From NCBI RefSeq assembly GCF_030272615.1, contig NC_081410.1:503030442-503094441 (forward strand): a DNA stretch of 64,000 nt, given 5' to 3'. Position numbers and translations under genes: made by a program. The stretch is from Cryptomeria japonica (lineage: Eukaryota > Streptophyta > Pinopsida > Cupressales > Cupressaceae). Every line of letters begins with the position of its first letter. Position 1 is the first letter of the stretch. Below are positions 22,102 through 32,584 of this stretch, piece by piece. The notes beneath the pieces are model-generated. The model had not been told where the DNA came from and ran no database searches. It worked only from the letters and a program-made list of their open reading frames with translations.

Positions 22102-24062
22102 TTATCCGACTTGTTGAACACCTTGCAAGAGAAAAGGGAGTATCAACACAATGAATTAATTGCTAGGGGCCATGAGGCCCATAGACTCTGAACACCATCT
22201 AAACTTCTTTGTTCTCACAACCTTAGTTAAAGAATCTGCAACATTCATTAAATTTTCTACCTTAACCAACTTCACCCTGCCATCTTCGACCATATCTTTG
22301 ACAAAATGATACTGAACATCAATGTGCTTGGTTCGGGCATGAAATGTCAAGTTTGTAGCTAGGCAAATCGCACTCTAACTATCATAATATAATTTCACTG
22401 CTCCTTATTTTATTTCAATATCTAAACACATTCTCTCAATCCAAATGGTCTCTTTACAAGCATGAGTAGCTTCCATATACTCTGCTTCAGTAGTGGACAA
22501 AGCAACCACAACAAGTCGCTTACTCTTTTAACTAATTGCACCACCAAATAAAGAAAAAACATAAGCACTGATGGATATTCTTCTATCAATATCACCTACC
22601 TAGTCTAAATCCACATAACCATTAATATCAAGGGAAATCACGTCTCCAACTAAATTATCATGATAACACAAAGAATACTCTGAGGTACCCTTCAAATATC
22701 TAAAGACTCTTTTGACTGCATCCCAATGAACTCTACTAAATTTAGACATATATATGGACAAAACTCCCATTGCTTGGGTAATGTATGGTCTAGTACAGAC
22801 CATAACATACATCAAACTTCCAACTGCACTTTGGTAAGGCACTCTTCTCATGTCTACCATCTCTAATGGGGATGTAGAACAATCCACAATAGATAATTTT
22901 GTTCCAACTATAAAATGAACACACAATGGTCTATAATCCTACATGTTAAACCTCTATAACACTGAATTCACATGCTTACTCTAGCCTAGCCATAGCTTTC
23001 TATTCACTTTATCTCTTTTAATTTTCATCCCAAGAATGTGCTTTGCTGCACCAAGATCTTTCATTTCAAATTTAGGAGCAAGCTGAGACTTCAGTTCTAA
23101 AATCATACCTTTCCCTTTACCAATGAATAACATATCATCAACATAGAATGTAATGCATAGGAAATGATCACCATCAAATTTATAATAAACACAATAATTT
23201 GGTTTTGAAAGTTCAAATCCCAAACTCAACACATATGTATCAAATTTCTGGTACCACATCCCAGGACTCTGTTTGAGACCATACAAAGATTTATTTAATT
23301 TACAAACCAAATTACTTTTACCTTTCACCACATAGTGCTCTGGATGTGTCATATAAATACCCTACTCCAAATCACCATGAAGGAAAGCAATTTTTGCATC
23401 CATTTGCTCAACCTCTAAATCATAAGAAACAACAATAGAAATAAAATAATAATGGATGTTATTTTTGCAACAGGAGAAAATATCTCACCATAATCAATAC
23501 CCTTAGCCTGAGATTAGCCTTTTGCAACCAACCTCACTTTATACTTCTCGATGCCTCTATTTGGACCAATCTTTTTCTTGAACACCTATTTACAACCAAC
23601 AAGTTTCCATCCTTCAGGAAATGGTACAAGATCCCATGTATCATTCTTTTTAAAAGCTGTCATTTCTTCTTCCATAGCAATCTTCTAGAATTCTACATCA
23701 TTCATACCTAATGCCTCTTCTACAGATTTTGATTCATCCACATTAGTATTCAAAGAAAAAATACATCTCCAATCATTAGGTGAATACCTTTCAAGTGGTT
23801 GTCTATGTCTTGTAGACCTTCAAACAAGCTGAGTTGGATGTTCTTCCTCCTCTTCTAAAGATTCAGAGTGAGACGAGCTCTCCTCAACTTCTTGCCTATC
23901 TATGGGTCTCAATTCAACTCTTTCAGGTGTAGAAGGGAATTGAATCACGTCTTCCTTTTTAGTCTATTTTGTTTACAATGTTACAGAAGGATACTTAATT
24001 TCTCTAAAAATAACACTTCTACTATGAATTACCTTTTGTGAAATAGGGTCCCAAAGTTTGTA
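22102..24062 (-). pseudogene. C1 pol: reverse transcriptase and RNase H
   Basis: From high to low coordinates the minus strand shows EQMDAKIAFLHGDL near 23400, NKSLYGLKQSPGMWYQ and YVDDMLFIGKG (22981-23352, catalytic YVDD), then PYQSAVGSLMYVMVCTRP and FRYLKGT (22600-22926), and finally the RNase H end HARTKHIDVQYHF (22156-22350). Frames are broken by many stops and shifts. This is a Ty1/copia order (integrase upstream of RT). The region 23400-24062 is the eroded RT N-terminus and integrase-RT linker. Confidence 0.9.
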
Positions 24063-24694
24063 TCATTTCACGCCATAATTGTACTTGATGAAGATACATT
24101 TCATAGCCTTGTTCTCCAAATTTGTCTGCCTCTCCTTTGACACATGTGCATATGCCTCACAACCAAAAACTCTAAGATATCTCAATAACGACTTGTGACT
24201 CGACCATGCTTCCATAGGAATTTTATCAACAAGAGTTGATGTAGGAGACCTGTTAATCAAGTAGCAAGCAGTGACAACAACTTCAGCCCAAAATTTTTGT
24301 TCTAGATCAACACCACTCAACATACTCCTAGCCTTCTCCATTAGTGTCCTGTTCATTTTTTCTGCAACTCCATTCTGCTGTGGAGAATACGGAGTTGTGT
24401 TCTGTCTGTTAATGAAATAGTCTTTACAAAATCTATCAAAATCATTAGAGAAAAATTCACCGCCATTATCAGCCCTCAAACATTTAATTTTGTTTCCAGT
24501 CTACAACTCAACTATTACTTTAAATTCTTTAAATCAACTGAAACTTTAAATTTACTCTTTAGAAAATATATTTACGTCCTTCTACTAAAATCATCAATAA
24601 ATGAAACATAATATGTTGATTTTCGAATCGAAGGAACATCTATAGGACCAAACACATCAAAATGAATAAGATCTAAAACACCACAAGTTTTATG
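24063..24694 (-). pseudogene. C1 pol: integrase core
   Basis: The minus strand open at 24063-24479 begins RADNGGEFFSNDF (second catalytic Asp), then TPYSPQQNGVAEKMNR (catalytic Glu) and FWAEVVVTACYLINRSP, ending in the copia integrase C-terminal motif LRVFGCEAYAHV. The part with the first Asp (24480-24694) has lost its frame. Confidence 0.9.
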
Positions 24695-25133
24695 TCAACT
24701 CGAGTAAAACTGAACGCGGTTTTGTTTTTCATAAATACAATGCTCATATAAATAAAAGGAAAGATTACAATCATTCAAAACTTCAACAAGGTTTTTATTT
24801 TTCAAGGTCCTTAGACCCTTTTCTCCAATGTGGCCAAGCCTCTGGTGCCATAACATAGTCTTCTTTGTAGGTAACTTTGCTTCAGAAGAAAGAGAACCCT
24901 TAGGTACCCAAAAACCATTTCCATCTATTGAAGGTGAAAACTTCAAACCTTTTGATGAAGTATCCACAAATATGTTTTTTTACAGAAGTGCTATTACACT
25001 CAATAATGTATGTGTATAGCTTATACAAAGTGTCAAACCTAACACCTCTAGCAATTACCATAGTACCCTTAATCATCTTACATCTTGCTTCAGAAAATAC
25101 TACCTGCACACCTGCATCTATCAATTTTCTCAC
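24695..25133 (-). pseudogene. C1 pol: zinc-binding pre-integrase region
   Basis: MLWHQRLGHIGEKGL … LYEHCIYEKQNRVQF resembles the copia pre-integrase HHCC domain, with the second His-Cys pair partly changed. Two overlapping frames (24695-24967 and 24900-25133) indicate a frameshift. Confidence 0.85.
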
Positions 25134-25401
25134 AGATAATAGATTTCACTTTAATTTAGGAATATGCAACACACCATTACTCATTTTTATTCTACCATCT
25201 AAAAACCTGATTCTAACTTTACCTCAACCAACAATGTCTAAATGTGAATCATCACCCAAGTACACCTTACCTCCATTAAATTCTTCATATTCAGAAAACC
25301 AATCTCTATTGGAATTCATATGAAAAGATGCACCCGAGTCAATTAACCAAGCATCATTACCTACATGAGTCACCAAATATGCAATGAATGCTTTAACATC
25401 T
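25134..25401 (-). pseudogene. C1 protease
   Basis: The minus strand reads AWLIDSGASFHMNSNRDWF and LGDDSHLDIVG, the aspartic protease active site DSGA of Ty1/copia. Upstream coding sequence is cut by C2 at 25402-25406 and resumes at 32895. Confidence 0.88.
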
Positions 25402-25406
25402 TCCTT
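25402..25406. repeat. Target-site duplication TCCTT, left (C2)
   Basis: TCCTT precedes the C2 LTR here and follows the other LTR at 32890-32894. The perfect 5-bp match confirms an integrase-made insertion. Confidence 0.92.
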
Positions 25407-25925
25407 TGAAAGGAAATAAAAGAGCAAGGAAAGGAAAATTAATCCAAGAAAGTTTATGATGAAGTAATTGTTACCAAGAGAAAAGCAATAAACATGGAGC
25501 ATCACCCAAATGTGAAGAAGGAGGCACAAGAACTTTTGAAAGGGGAAAAACAAAGAAAAACCCCTTGTGATATTATGAATGAGGCAATGCCTAAAAATGA
25601 GAAAGAGAGAGAGAGAGAGCAAGAAGCTCTTTACAATATTGTCATTAAGAAGAAATGAGAGAGGAGGCATCTCTTAAATAGAGATGAGGAGAGGAGTTAC
25701 AAAGTAACTCCCAAATCTATGAATGCCACCATTCATAAAATGTGTGTGCCATGTGTCCACATCCTCTTATGGAGGAAATCTAATATTCCTTAATAAAGGA
25801 AAATAAAAGAAATGACTTGTCCTCACACATGTACTAGAGGACAAATTACATGTAGGAATTCCAAAGGAATATCCTAAACTAAATAAAAATAAACCTAAGC
25901 TAAGTAAAGATTAAATATTCTAACA
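25407..25925 (-). repeat. 3' LTR of C2 (519 bp)
   Basis: Plus-strand view TGAAAGGAAATAAAAGAGC … ATATTCTAACA. On the minus strand it starts TGTTAGAATATTT. A TATTTAAG-like TATA candidate lies on the minus strand near 25673-25682. The GA run at 25599-25619 is 21 bp. Confidence 0.95.
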
Positions 25926-25932
25926 CCCCCCC

Positions 25933-28900
25933 TTAAACTTTACTTGGGGAGCTTACATCAAACCCTTCAATGGGTTGTAATCCAAGATTTTTACTATGAA
26001 ATTGGAATTTTTCTTTACAAAGTGGCTTGGTCAAAATATCTGCAACTTGGTCTTCCCCCTTGCAATAGAGGAGTGAAACTTGCTTGTCTTCAATTTGTTC
26101 TCTAATAAAGTGGTGTTGGAGAGCAATGTGTTTTGTCCTTGCATGGAAAACTGGATTTTTAGCCAAGGCAATGGCACTTTGGTTGTCACAATACAATGGA
26201 GTTGGTTCGTGTTGAGGTAGACCCAAATCTTCAAGTAGTCTTCTAAACCACAAGACTTCTTTGGAAGCATTAGTGCATCCTTTGTACTCAGCTTCAGTGG
26301 ATCCAAGAGAGGTAGATTGTTGCTTTTTACTATTCCAAGAAATTGCTCCTGAACCAACAAAAAAGCAATAACCACAAGTAGATTTCCCATCATTGGGATC
26401 TCCACCTAGATCGGAATTAGTAAAACCTTTTAAAGTAAAATCAGAATTTGCATCATAAAACAAACCTACATTAATTGTTCCTTTAAAATATCTTAAAATT
26501 CTTTTAGCAACTTTAAAGTGTGTTTGTTGAGGTTTAGACATGAATCTAGAAACCAAACCAACACTATAAGCAATATCTGGCCTAGTAAGAGTTAAATAGT
26601 TCAAACTTCCAACTAATTGTCTATACAAGGTAGGATCAACAAGAGGAGTTTGCATATCAAGCATTAACTTAGTGCCTAATTCAATAGGAATTGAAACATG
26701 ATGAGCATCATTCATTTTAAACTTATCTATGAGATCTTGAGCATATTTACTTTGAGATAAGAAAATTCCTTTAGAGGTTTGCCAAATTTGCATTCCTAAG
26801 AAATAATGTAAAGGACCTAAATCAGTCATTTGAAATTTTTGATTAAGTTGAAACTTAATATCAGAAATCAAAGTATTGGAACTTGAAGTAAGAATCAAAT
26901 CATCTACATACAAGATAATAATTATAATATCATCTTCACTATGTTTAATATACAAGTTAGGATCATTTTTACTTCTAATAAAGCCTTGAGAAAGAAAGAA
27001 TTCATTAATCTTTGAATACCACTCCCAAGGAGATTGCTTTAATCCATAAATTGATTTCTTTAATTTACAAACTAAGTGTGCATTACCTTCTTTAATAAAA
27101 CCAGGAGGTTGAGACATATAAATTTCCTCATGTAAATCACCATTAAGAAAATCACTTTTAACATCCATTTGGTGAATAGGCCAATTCATTCTAGAAGCTA
27201 AAGCAAGCACAAGTTTAATTGTAGGCATTTTAGTAATAGGAGCAAAAGTTTCAGTATAATCTAAGCCTTCAATTTGAGAAAAACCTCTAGCAACTAATCT
27301 AGCTTTAAATTTACTAACTTGATTATTAGCATTCAATTTAGTTTTATAAAGCCACTTGCAAGAAACAAGATTTTTACCATGAGGCAAGGGAACTAAATCC
27401 CAAGTTTGGTTAGAAGTTAAAGTATCATATTCTTCCTTCATTGCTTTTTGCCAATGTGGTTGATTTTTAGCTTGATCAAATGTTTTAGGATCATTAGAAT
27501 TCATAATAGTAGTCATTAAAGCATAATTACAATAATTAACTCTCCTAGCTTGAAGTTTATCCATTCTAGCTAAGTATTCATCACTATCTTGAATTAAAGA
27601 TTTAAACCATTTAGGTCTTCTTTTAGAAGTAATGGATTCATCACTAGAAGAAGAGTCATGAGGAGTAGAGTTATTATTATCATCATCACTATCACTAGAA
27701 GGAATAGAAAGAGATGCATTAGGAGTAGGGTTAAGAGAAGGAGGTTGGTCCTCCACAAGCACAACTTTGGTTTGACCAAGTTCATCATCCTCCACTTTAG
27801 AACAACCATGAATGCCTTTTTCTGCAATACAAACATCTCTTGCAACTTTTACCTTGTTAGTAATAGGATTGTAAACTCTATAACCTTTAGTATTTTCATC
27901 ATAACCAACAAAAATAAAAGGAGAAGATTTAGCATCTAATTTTTTCCTTTTCTCCTTAGGTTTGTGAACATAAGCTATGGAACCAAAAATTCTTAAATTC
28001 TGCAAATTAGGCTTTCTATCAGACCAAGCTTCTTCAGGAGTTTTATCCTTTAAGGCTTTGGTAGGTGTTCTATTAATTAAATATGTTGCACAAGCCATAG
28101 CTTCAGCCCAAAACTTGTAATCCATATTTTTAGCATGCAATAAACATCTAGCCATTTCAACAATTGTCCTATGCTTCCGTTCTGCCACACCATTTTGTTG
28201 TGGTGTATAAGGAACGGTAAGCTCATGTTTAATTCCAAAAGATTTCAAATAAGCATTAAATGCATTATTGACATATTCTCTTCCATTGTCAGTACGAAGA
28301 ATCTTAATTTTAGAACCAGATTGCCTTTCTACAAACATATGAAATTCAATAAACACATCAAGCACTTGATCCTTACTATGAAGGAAATATATCCATGTTC
28401 TCCTTGAAAAATCATCAACAAAGGTAAGTGCATACCTTGAACCTTGGATGGAGGGATTCTCCATGGGACCCAAGAGATCACTATGAACGAGGTGCAATTT
28501 AGTGTATGCCCTCCAAGATTGACCATGAGGAAAGGGTTCCCTATGCATCTTACCACTCATGCAACCATTGCAAACAATTTGAGAAGGAACAATAGTAGGC
28601 AATCCATCAACCATATTTGCTTTTTGCATTAGTGAAATATAATCAGAATTGAGATGGCCAAGTCTTTCATGCCATATAGTAAAATCAACAGTAGTAAGCA
28701 AAGAATACTTTGGAGGAGCAAATTCATAGAACTTGAATAAGTTATCACTATCCATTTTAGCAGTAGCAATAACATGATTAGTGTTTGGATCAATGATATA
28801 ACATATGCCCCTATAAAAGTTGATCTTATAATCTTGACAAAGTTTAGGAACTGAAATCAAATTTGATTTTAATTCAGGAACATAAAGAACATCATGTAAT

Positions 28901-29724
28901 TTCCCATTAGGAACATTCACATCACCAATAGCTTCAACTTTACAACTATGATTATTAGCTGATTGAAAAGGAATATTAGAAATATCGGGATGCAAAGATT
29001 CAAAACATTCTTTATGAGAAGTAACATGTTGAGATGCACCAGAATCAATAATCCACTCAAGTGGTTGAGAAACATTATAAGTACATGTAAATGCATGACG
29101 AGATGAATTTCCATTATTATTACCTTTCTTATAATGAGGTTTATGTTGATTATTTTGATTATTTTGATTCATGGGCTTTTTACCATTTTGTTTCTTAAGA
29201 CAATTATTAGTAATATGTCCATCTTTCCCACAATATGTGCAATGGGGTCTTGTTTGAGAATTATTCCTTTGATTATTGTACGTATTATTATGATTATTAT
29301 TATGAGAATTGTTATGATAGGATTTAGAATGAGATTGATAATTAGAAGATTTGTGATTATTATTATGATTACTATTATGATTATGATTATGTTTATTATT
29401 ATTGGATCTAAAATTATTAGTATGATTTTGATTTTTAGACATAAAAGCATGTTCACTATTTTTAAGAGTACCAAATTGAATTAATTTAGCTTCCTCTTGA
29501 CACAATAAATTACGAAAAATATCATATGTTAATTGAGTAGCTAAGCTAGGAATAGCAAGTTGAGCATGAATATTCGTAATAAATTGTTGAAATTGACGAG
29601 GAAGACATTTTTTAAGAATAAGATGTATTAAACGTAAATCAGCTAGAGTAACTCCTAAACCAGTTAATTGACTATTAACAGAATCAAACTTTAATAAGAA
29701 TTCATCCATAGTTTTAAAATCCAT
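25933..29724 (-). CDS. C2 Gag-Pol polyprotein (1263 aa open frame, N-terminus broken off)
   Basis: Domains in order (residues): gag C-terminal part 1-100, a His/Asn-rich linker 100-160, zinc knuckle CTYCGKDGHITNNC at about 162-175, protease DSGASQHV at about 227, pre-integrase WHERLGH…CNGC 351-390, integrase core with SDLLG (~416), TDNGREY (~479) and NGVAERK (~515), RT 770-1010 with YVDD at ~939, and RNase H 1100-1215 with EAEY and YCDNQSA. The first RNase H motif reads FTNSDLGGD where the family has an Asp in place of the Asn, which may inactivate that domain. The real gag start lies upstream at 30065, in another frame. The stop codon abuts the polypurine tract. The start at 29724 is just the first ATG after the frame break. 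Confidence 0.95.
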   Translation of the reverse strand: MDFKTMDEFLLKFDSVNSQLTGLGVTLADLRLIHLILKKCLPRQFQQFITNIHAQLAIPSLATQLTYDIFRNLLCQEEAKLIQFGTLKNSEHAFMSKNQNHTNNFRSNNNKHNHNHNSNHNNNHKSSNYQSHSKSYHNNSHNNNHNNTYNNQRNNSQTRPHCTYCGKDGHITNNCLKKQNGKKPMNQNNQNNQHKPHYKKGNNNGNSSRHAFTCTYNVSQPLEWIIDSGASQHVTSHKECFESLHPDISNIPFQSANNHSCKVEAIGDVNVPNGKLHDVLYVPELKSNLISVPKLCQDYKINFYRGICYIIDPNTNHVIATAKMDSDNLFKFYEFAPPKYSLLTTVDFTIWHERLGHLNSDYISLMQKANMVDGLPTIVPSQIVCNGCMSGKMHREPFPHGQSWRAYTKLHLVHSDLLGPMENPSIQGSRYALTFVDDFSRRTWIYFLHSKDQVLDVFIEFHMFVERQSGSKIKILRTDNGREYVNNAFNAYLKSFGIKHELTVPYTPQQNGVAERKHRTIVEMARCLLHAKNMDYKFWAEAMACATYLINRTPTKALKDKTPEEAWSDRKPNLQNLRIFGSIAYVHKPKEKRKKLDAKSSPFIFVGYDENTKGYRVYNPITNKVKVARDVCIAEKGIHGCSKVEDDELGQTKVVLVEDQPPSLNPTPNASLSIPSSDSDDDNNNSTPHDSSSSDESITSKRRPKWFKSLIQDSDEYLARMDKLQARRVNYCNYALMTTIMNSNDPKTFDQAKNQPHWQKAMKEEYDTLTSNQTWDLVPLPHGKNLVSCKWLYKTKLNANNQVSKFKARLVARGFSQIEGLDYTETFAPITKMPTIKLVLALASRMNWPIHQMDVKSDFLNGDLHEEIYMSQPPGFIKEGNAHLVCKLKKSIYGLKQSPWEWYSKINEFFLSQGFIRSKNDPNLYIKHSEDDIIIIILYVDDLILTSSSNTLISDIKFQLNQKFQMTDLGPLHYFLGMQIWQTSKGIFLSQSKYAQDLIDKFKMNDAHHVSIPIELGTKLMLDMQTPLVDPTLYRQLVGSLNYLTLTRPDIAYSVGLVSRFMSKPQQTHFKVAKRILRYFKGTINVGLFYDANSDFTLKGFTNSDLGGDPNDGKSTCGYCFFVGSGAISWNSKKQQSTSLGSTEAEYKGCTNASKEVLWFRRLLEDLGLPQHEPTPLYCDNQSAIALAKNPVFHARTKHIALQHHFIREQIEDKQVSLLYCKGEDQVADILTKPLCKEKFQFHSKNLGLQPIEGFDVSSPSKV

Positions 29725-29729
29725 ATACC

Positions 29730-30065
29730 TTAGATCTTCAAGTTGATCTGAAGTTGAATTTTTCGGGATTCATTTGAGCTATCATAAGTAGTTTTTAAAA
29801 TTTCCCAAGCTTCATGCGCTTTTGTACAATTTCCAATTAAAACATACAAATCAGGAACCATTGAAATACCAATTAAACCAAGTGCTTCCTCATTTTGAGC
29901 CTTCCATCTATCTAGGTTGGCTTGAGGAGCAGATGTAGCGGGTTCAAAGGTTTTATCAGTCGCAACATCCAAAAGGTGTTTGAAACGAAAAATAAACGAG
30001 ATATGTGTTTTCCAAGAATGATAATTGGAACTATTTAATTTAATTTCCGGAATTAATGTAGACAT
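29730..30065 (-). pseudogene. C2 gag N-terminal part (frame-broken)
   Basis: The 111-codon frame starts MSTLIPEIKLNSSNYHSW and contains YDSSNES; this is the N-terminal half of a copia Gag (UBN2-type). It ends at a TAA close to 29740. The following coding sequence is in a different phase, consistent with loss of one base in a short A run near 29742. In an intact element it would be one polyprotein with the 1263-codon frame. The start context and position after a long leader make the ATG at 30063-30065 the likely true start. Confidence 0.88.
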
Positions 30066-30671
30066 GATAGCAAAATAATAGTTTGTAAAAAAAAATTACC
30101 CCTTTGATTAAAAAACAAAAAATAAAAAATTAACCTCCTTGATTTAAAAAATAAACTAGATTTGAGTAATAATTATAGCAAAATTTATGTAAAAAAAAAT
30201 GTTATATTTAAATCTTAAATAACAAATTTTTAAACAAAAAAAAAATATTTACCAAAAAAAAATTATATTCAAACTTAAATAACAAATTGAAATTGATTTT
30301 TTTTTTAAATTTTATTTAAACAGATTGTAAATCTTAATAACTATTTTATATTAAAAACTTTATTAGAAAAACTTTATTCAAAGACTTTAATTTATTTGAA
30401 ATTTAAAAACTTTATAACTAAATTTTTTTTTTAACGTTATTAACTATTTAAACTTTTTTTTAAAAGTTAATAAACTATCTAAAATTTTTGTATATATTAA
30501 ATGGCGTTACTATGCAGAGGTGCAGAGACATTAAAATAGAAAAAAACAAAGTTGCAGGGAATACACAGACGTTCTGGAAGGATTTACAGATAAGCAACGT
30601 TACAAACATGCATGGGTAGGCTTGATAGAGGCTAGAGGCGCTCTTAACTGGCTTTAGGGTTTGGTAGCCTA

Positions 30672-30682
30672 GGTTCGAGTCC
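30672..30682 (+). promoter_or_regulatory. RNA polymerase III B-box match
   Basis: GGTTCGAGTCC fits the tRNA B-box consensus GGTTCGANTCC at every position. An A-box-like TAGGCTTGATAGAGG lies about 55 bp upstream but fits poorly. It may be a tRNA or SINE relic carried in the leader; no cloverleaf can be drawn by eye. Confidence 0.4.
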
Positions 30683-30699
30683 GACCAGCTCTTTCCCAC

Positions 30700-30990
30700 T
30701 CGGCCGAGGGTATGGAACTCTTTGGTGAAATGCCTCAACCAGATGTTGTCTCACGGATACATGCAACGCAATGGATGATTACAAGTACCAGAGACGGAGA
30801 AATATCAAGTCTTTGTTGCTGGGAAAGACAAAGAAAGTTTTTAAAAGGTGGAGAAGACTGCAGCAACGCTGGTGGAGTTGGATATCATGCAAACTGCCCT
30901 CTGAACCTTGGCAAGATTGCCTCCAGGAACCACAGTTGGGGGCTGATAATTGAGTTGTGTATGGGCAATGGTTCGAAAGCCTGAAAAAAA
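30700..30990 (+). pseudogene. Possible pentatricopeptide-repeat fragment captured in C2 leader
   Basis: The plus strand (open 30712-30984) begins MELFGEMPQPDVVS, close to the plant PPR motif form LF-EMP-PDVVSWN. After about 15 residues the match fades, so only one partial repeat is supported. It runs antisense to the retrotransposon. PPR proteins bind organelle RNA; this fragment cannot function alone. The composition is less AT-rich than the flanking leader, which suits capture of a host gene piece. Chance similarity is possible. Confidence 0.35.
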
Positions 30991-31956
30991 ATTGGTAGAG
31001 CGAAGGACTGAAGTGGGAAACAAAATCCCTAAGAAATCCTTAGGTTGGAAACAAAGTCCCTAGCTTTTTCTGAGGTTAACTTACATGTTTTGTGGATACC
31101 CTCAAGAAATGGGAAATATTGAGACTACTAGCTATTAATAATGTTGAACGATTTCCAGGAATAGATCAAAGTATCTGAGCCTCTTTTAAATAAGCAATGT
31201 GGTGTTTAATTTAACTGTTATCTGCAGTGATAAAATCAAATTTCTTATGATATGCAAGGTTTCGATTTATATGTGTGAATGTGTTATATTGCTCAGGTTC
31301 ATGAGCACAGAAAACATTTTTTTAATAGTGAGGGTTTTTTTTATATTAATTGACTGTTCATGAACCTATATGCCCTTAAAAAAAATTGTATCATATTAAG
31401 GTAACTAACTTAAAAAAATTTCTTTCAGAATACAAAACTTTGACAAATAGAACAAGGACTGTTTTTTTTTTTTTTTTATAATAACTTTGCAGACAAGCAT
31501 TCGAGTTGTCACAATAAATACATGCAAAAAATAGAACTTGTGCAGGGGTAAACAATTTTTGGTGTTGATTATCAATATGCTGCAAATTCCAGCAGTGAAT
31601 GCAAACTTAACCCACACAAGAATGTAAGCCAAGCTTACCCAGAATTGTAAACAGGACTTATAGACGCACTCAAGAGCTACTGAAAATGAAATGGTTTCTA
31701 GATACACAAAAAATGTAAGATTTATTATGTAAAGTAAACCAGGCTGAAATAAGCACAAACAAAGATTGAAATAGATCAATAGATATTAAAAAAAGAGTTA
31801 GTATTCTGAGAATGAGGTTAGAAACTGAGAAAATTTGATAACAAAACCCTGCAAGGAAGCTTAAATTTCTTTTTTTTTAATCAAAAAAAGCTTGCAAGTA
31901 AAAAAAATGTGAGAACCTGCAATATGAATCAGAGAAACAACTTTATGATGAAACTG

Positions 31957-32112
31957 TTTTGGCGGCAAGCCTTCCAAAACAAATGAATATGAAATCTAGA
32001 GTATGCAGGAAAAGAAGTTAGCACCGGAGTTTTGGCGGCAAGCCTTCCAAAACTTTAAAAATAATTAAATTTAAACTAGAAAGAAGGAACTTTGGCGGCA
32101 AGCCTTCCAAAG
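31957..32112 (-). repeat. Three copies of a hairpin-forming motif in the C2 leader
   Basis: TTTTGGCGGCAAGCCTTCC and the following AAAA occur at 31957-31979 and 32030-32052, and a copy one base shorter occurs at 32091-32112. The ends TTTTGG and CCAAAA are complementary, so each can fold on itself. They lie 220-390 bp from the primer site, where packaging or dimerisation signals are found in retroelements. Confidence 0.9.
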
Positions 32113-32334
32113 CCCTTTTTTTAATTAAAAAAACTAACTAGAATAGGAGATTAAACCTGCAGGCAAACTTGTTAACAAGTTTGAAAAAAAAAGTTAAAAA
32201 TCTGAAACCAAAACCTGCACAATAGAAAATATTAGAAAAGAACTTCTTCTCCTCTCAAGAATGCCTCCAACAAGGTGAACTCCACAGAATGGTAACCTTC
32301 ATCAATGTTAACTTAAAACAAGGATTAGAAACCT

Positions 32335-32346
32335 GCTCTGATACCA
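32335..32346 (-). other. C2 primer-binding site (initiator tRNA-Met)
   Basis: On the minus strand this reads TGGTATCAGAGC, the classic copia site complementary to initiator tRNA-Met, directly next to the LTR with no gap. Confidence 0.95.
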
Positions 32347-32532
32347 TGAAAGGAAATAAAAGAGCAAGGAAAGGAAAATTAATCCAAGAAAGTTTATGAT
32401 GAAGTAATTGTTACCAAGAGAAAAGCAATAAACATGGAGCATCACCCAAATGTGAAGAAGGAGGCACAAGAACTTTTGAAAGGGGAAAAGCAAAAAAAAA
32501 CCCCTTGTGATATTATGAATGAGGCAATGCCT

Positions 32533-32584
<52 letters not shown>

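Larger units (their letters stand above)
20931..22565. repeat. Tandem segmental duplication, right copy
   Basis: Counterpart of 17505-19141. Here the sequence continues unbroken into the rest of C1 pol, so this is the original copy. The duplicated unit, measured from 19142 to 22565, is about 3.42 kb. Confidence 0.85.
30066..32334 (-). other. Unusually long 5' leader of C2 (2.27 kb)
   Basis: The region between the primer site and gag is normally a few hundred bases or less in copia elements. Here 30066-30490 is A/T homopolymer-rich, 30600-30990 holds a host-like segment in the opposite orientation, and 31957-32112 has a thrice-repeated hairpin motif. No minus-strand ORF of note is seen. Confidence 0.8.

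Noticed and set aside
27594-27939. Open frames in other phases over the C2 integrase-RT linker
   Set aside because: The 1263-codon minus-strand frame explains the region; these are shadows of its Ser/Asn/Asp-rich stretch.
29134-29484. Plus-strand 116-codon hydrophobic frame opposite C2 gag
   Set aside because: Shadow of the His/Asn-rich gag linker on the other strand; the codons are complements of AAT/CAT runs.
30660-30720. tRNA gene around the B-box in the C2 leader
   Set aside because: No acceptor stem or anticodon arm can be drawn and the A-box is poor; only the B-box match is reported.
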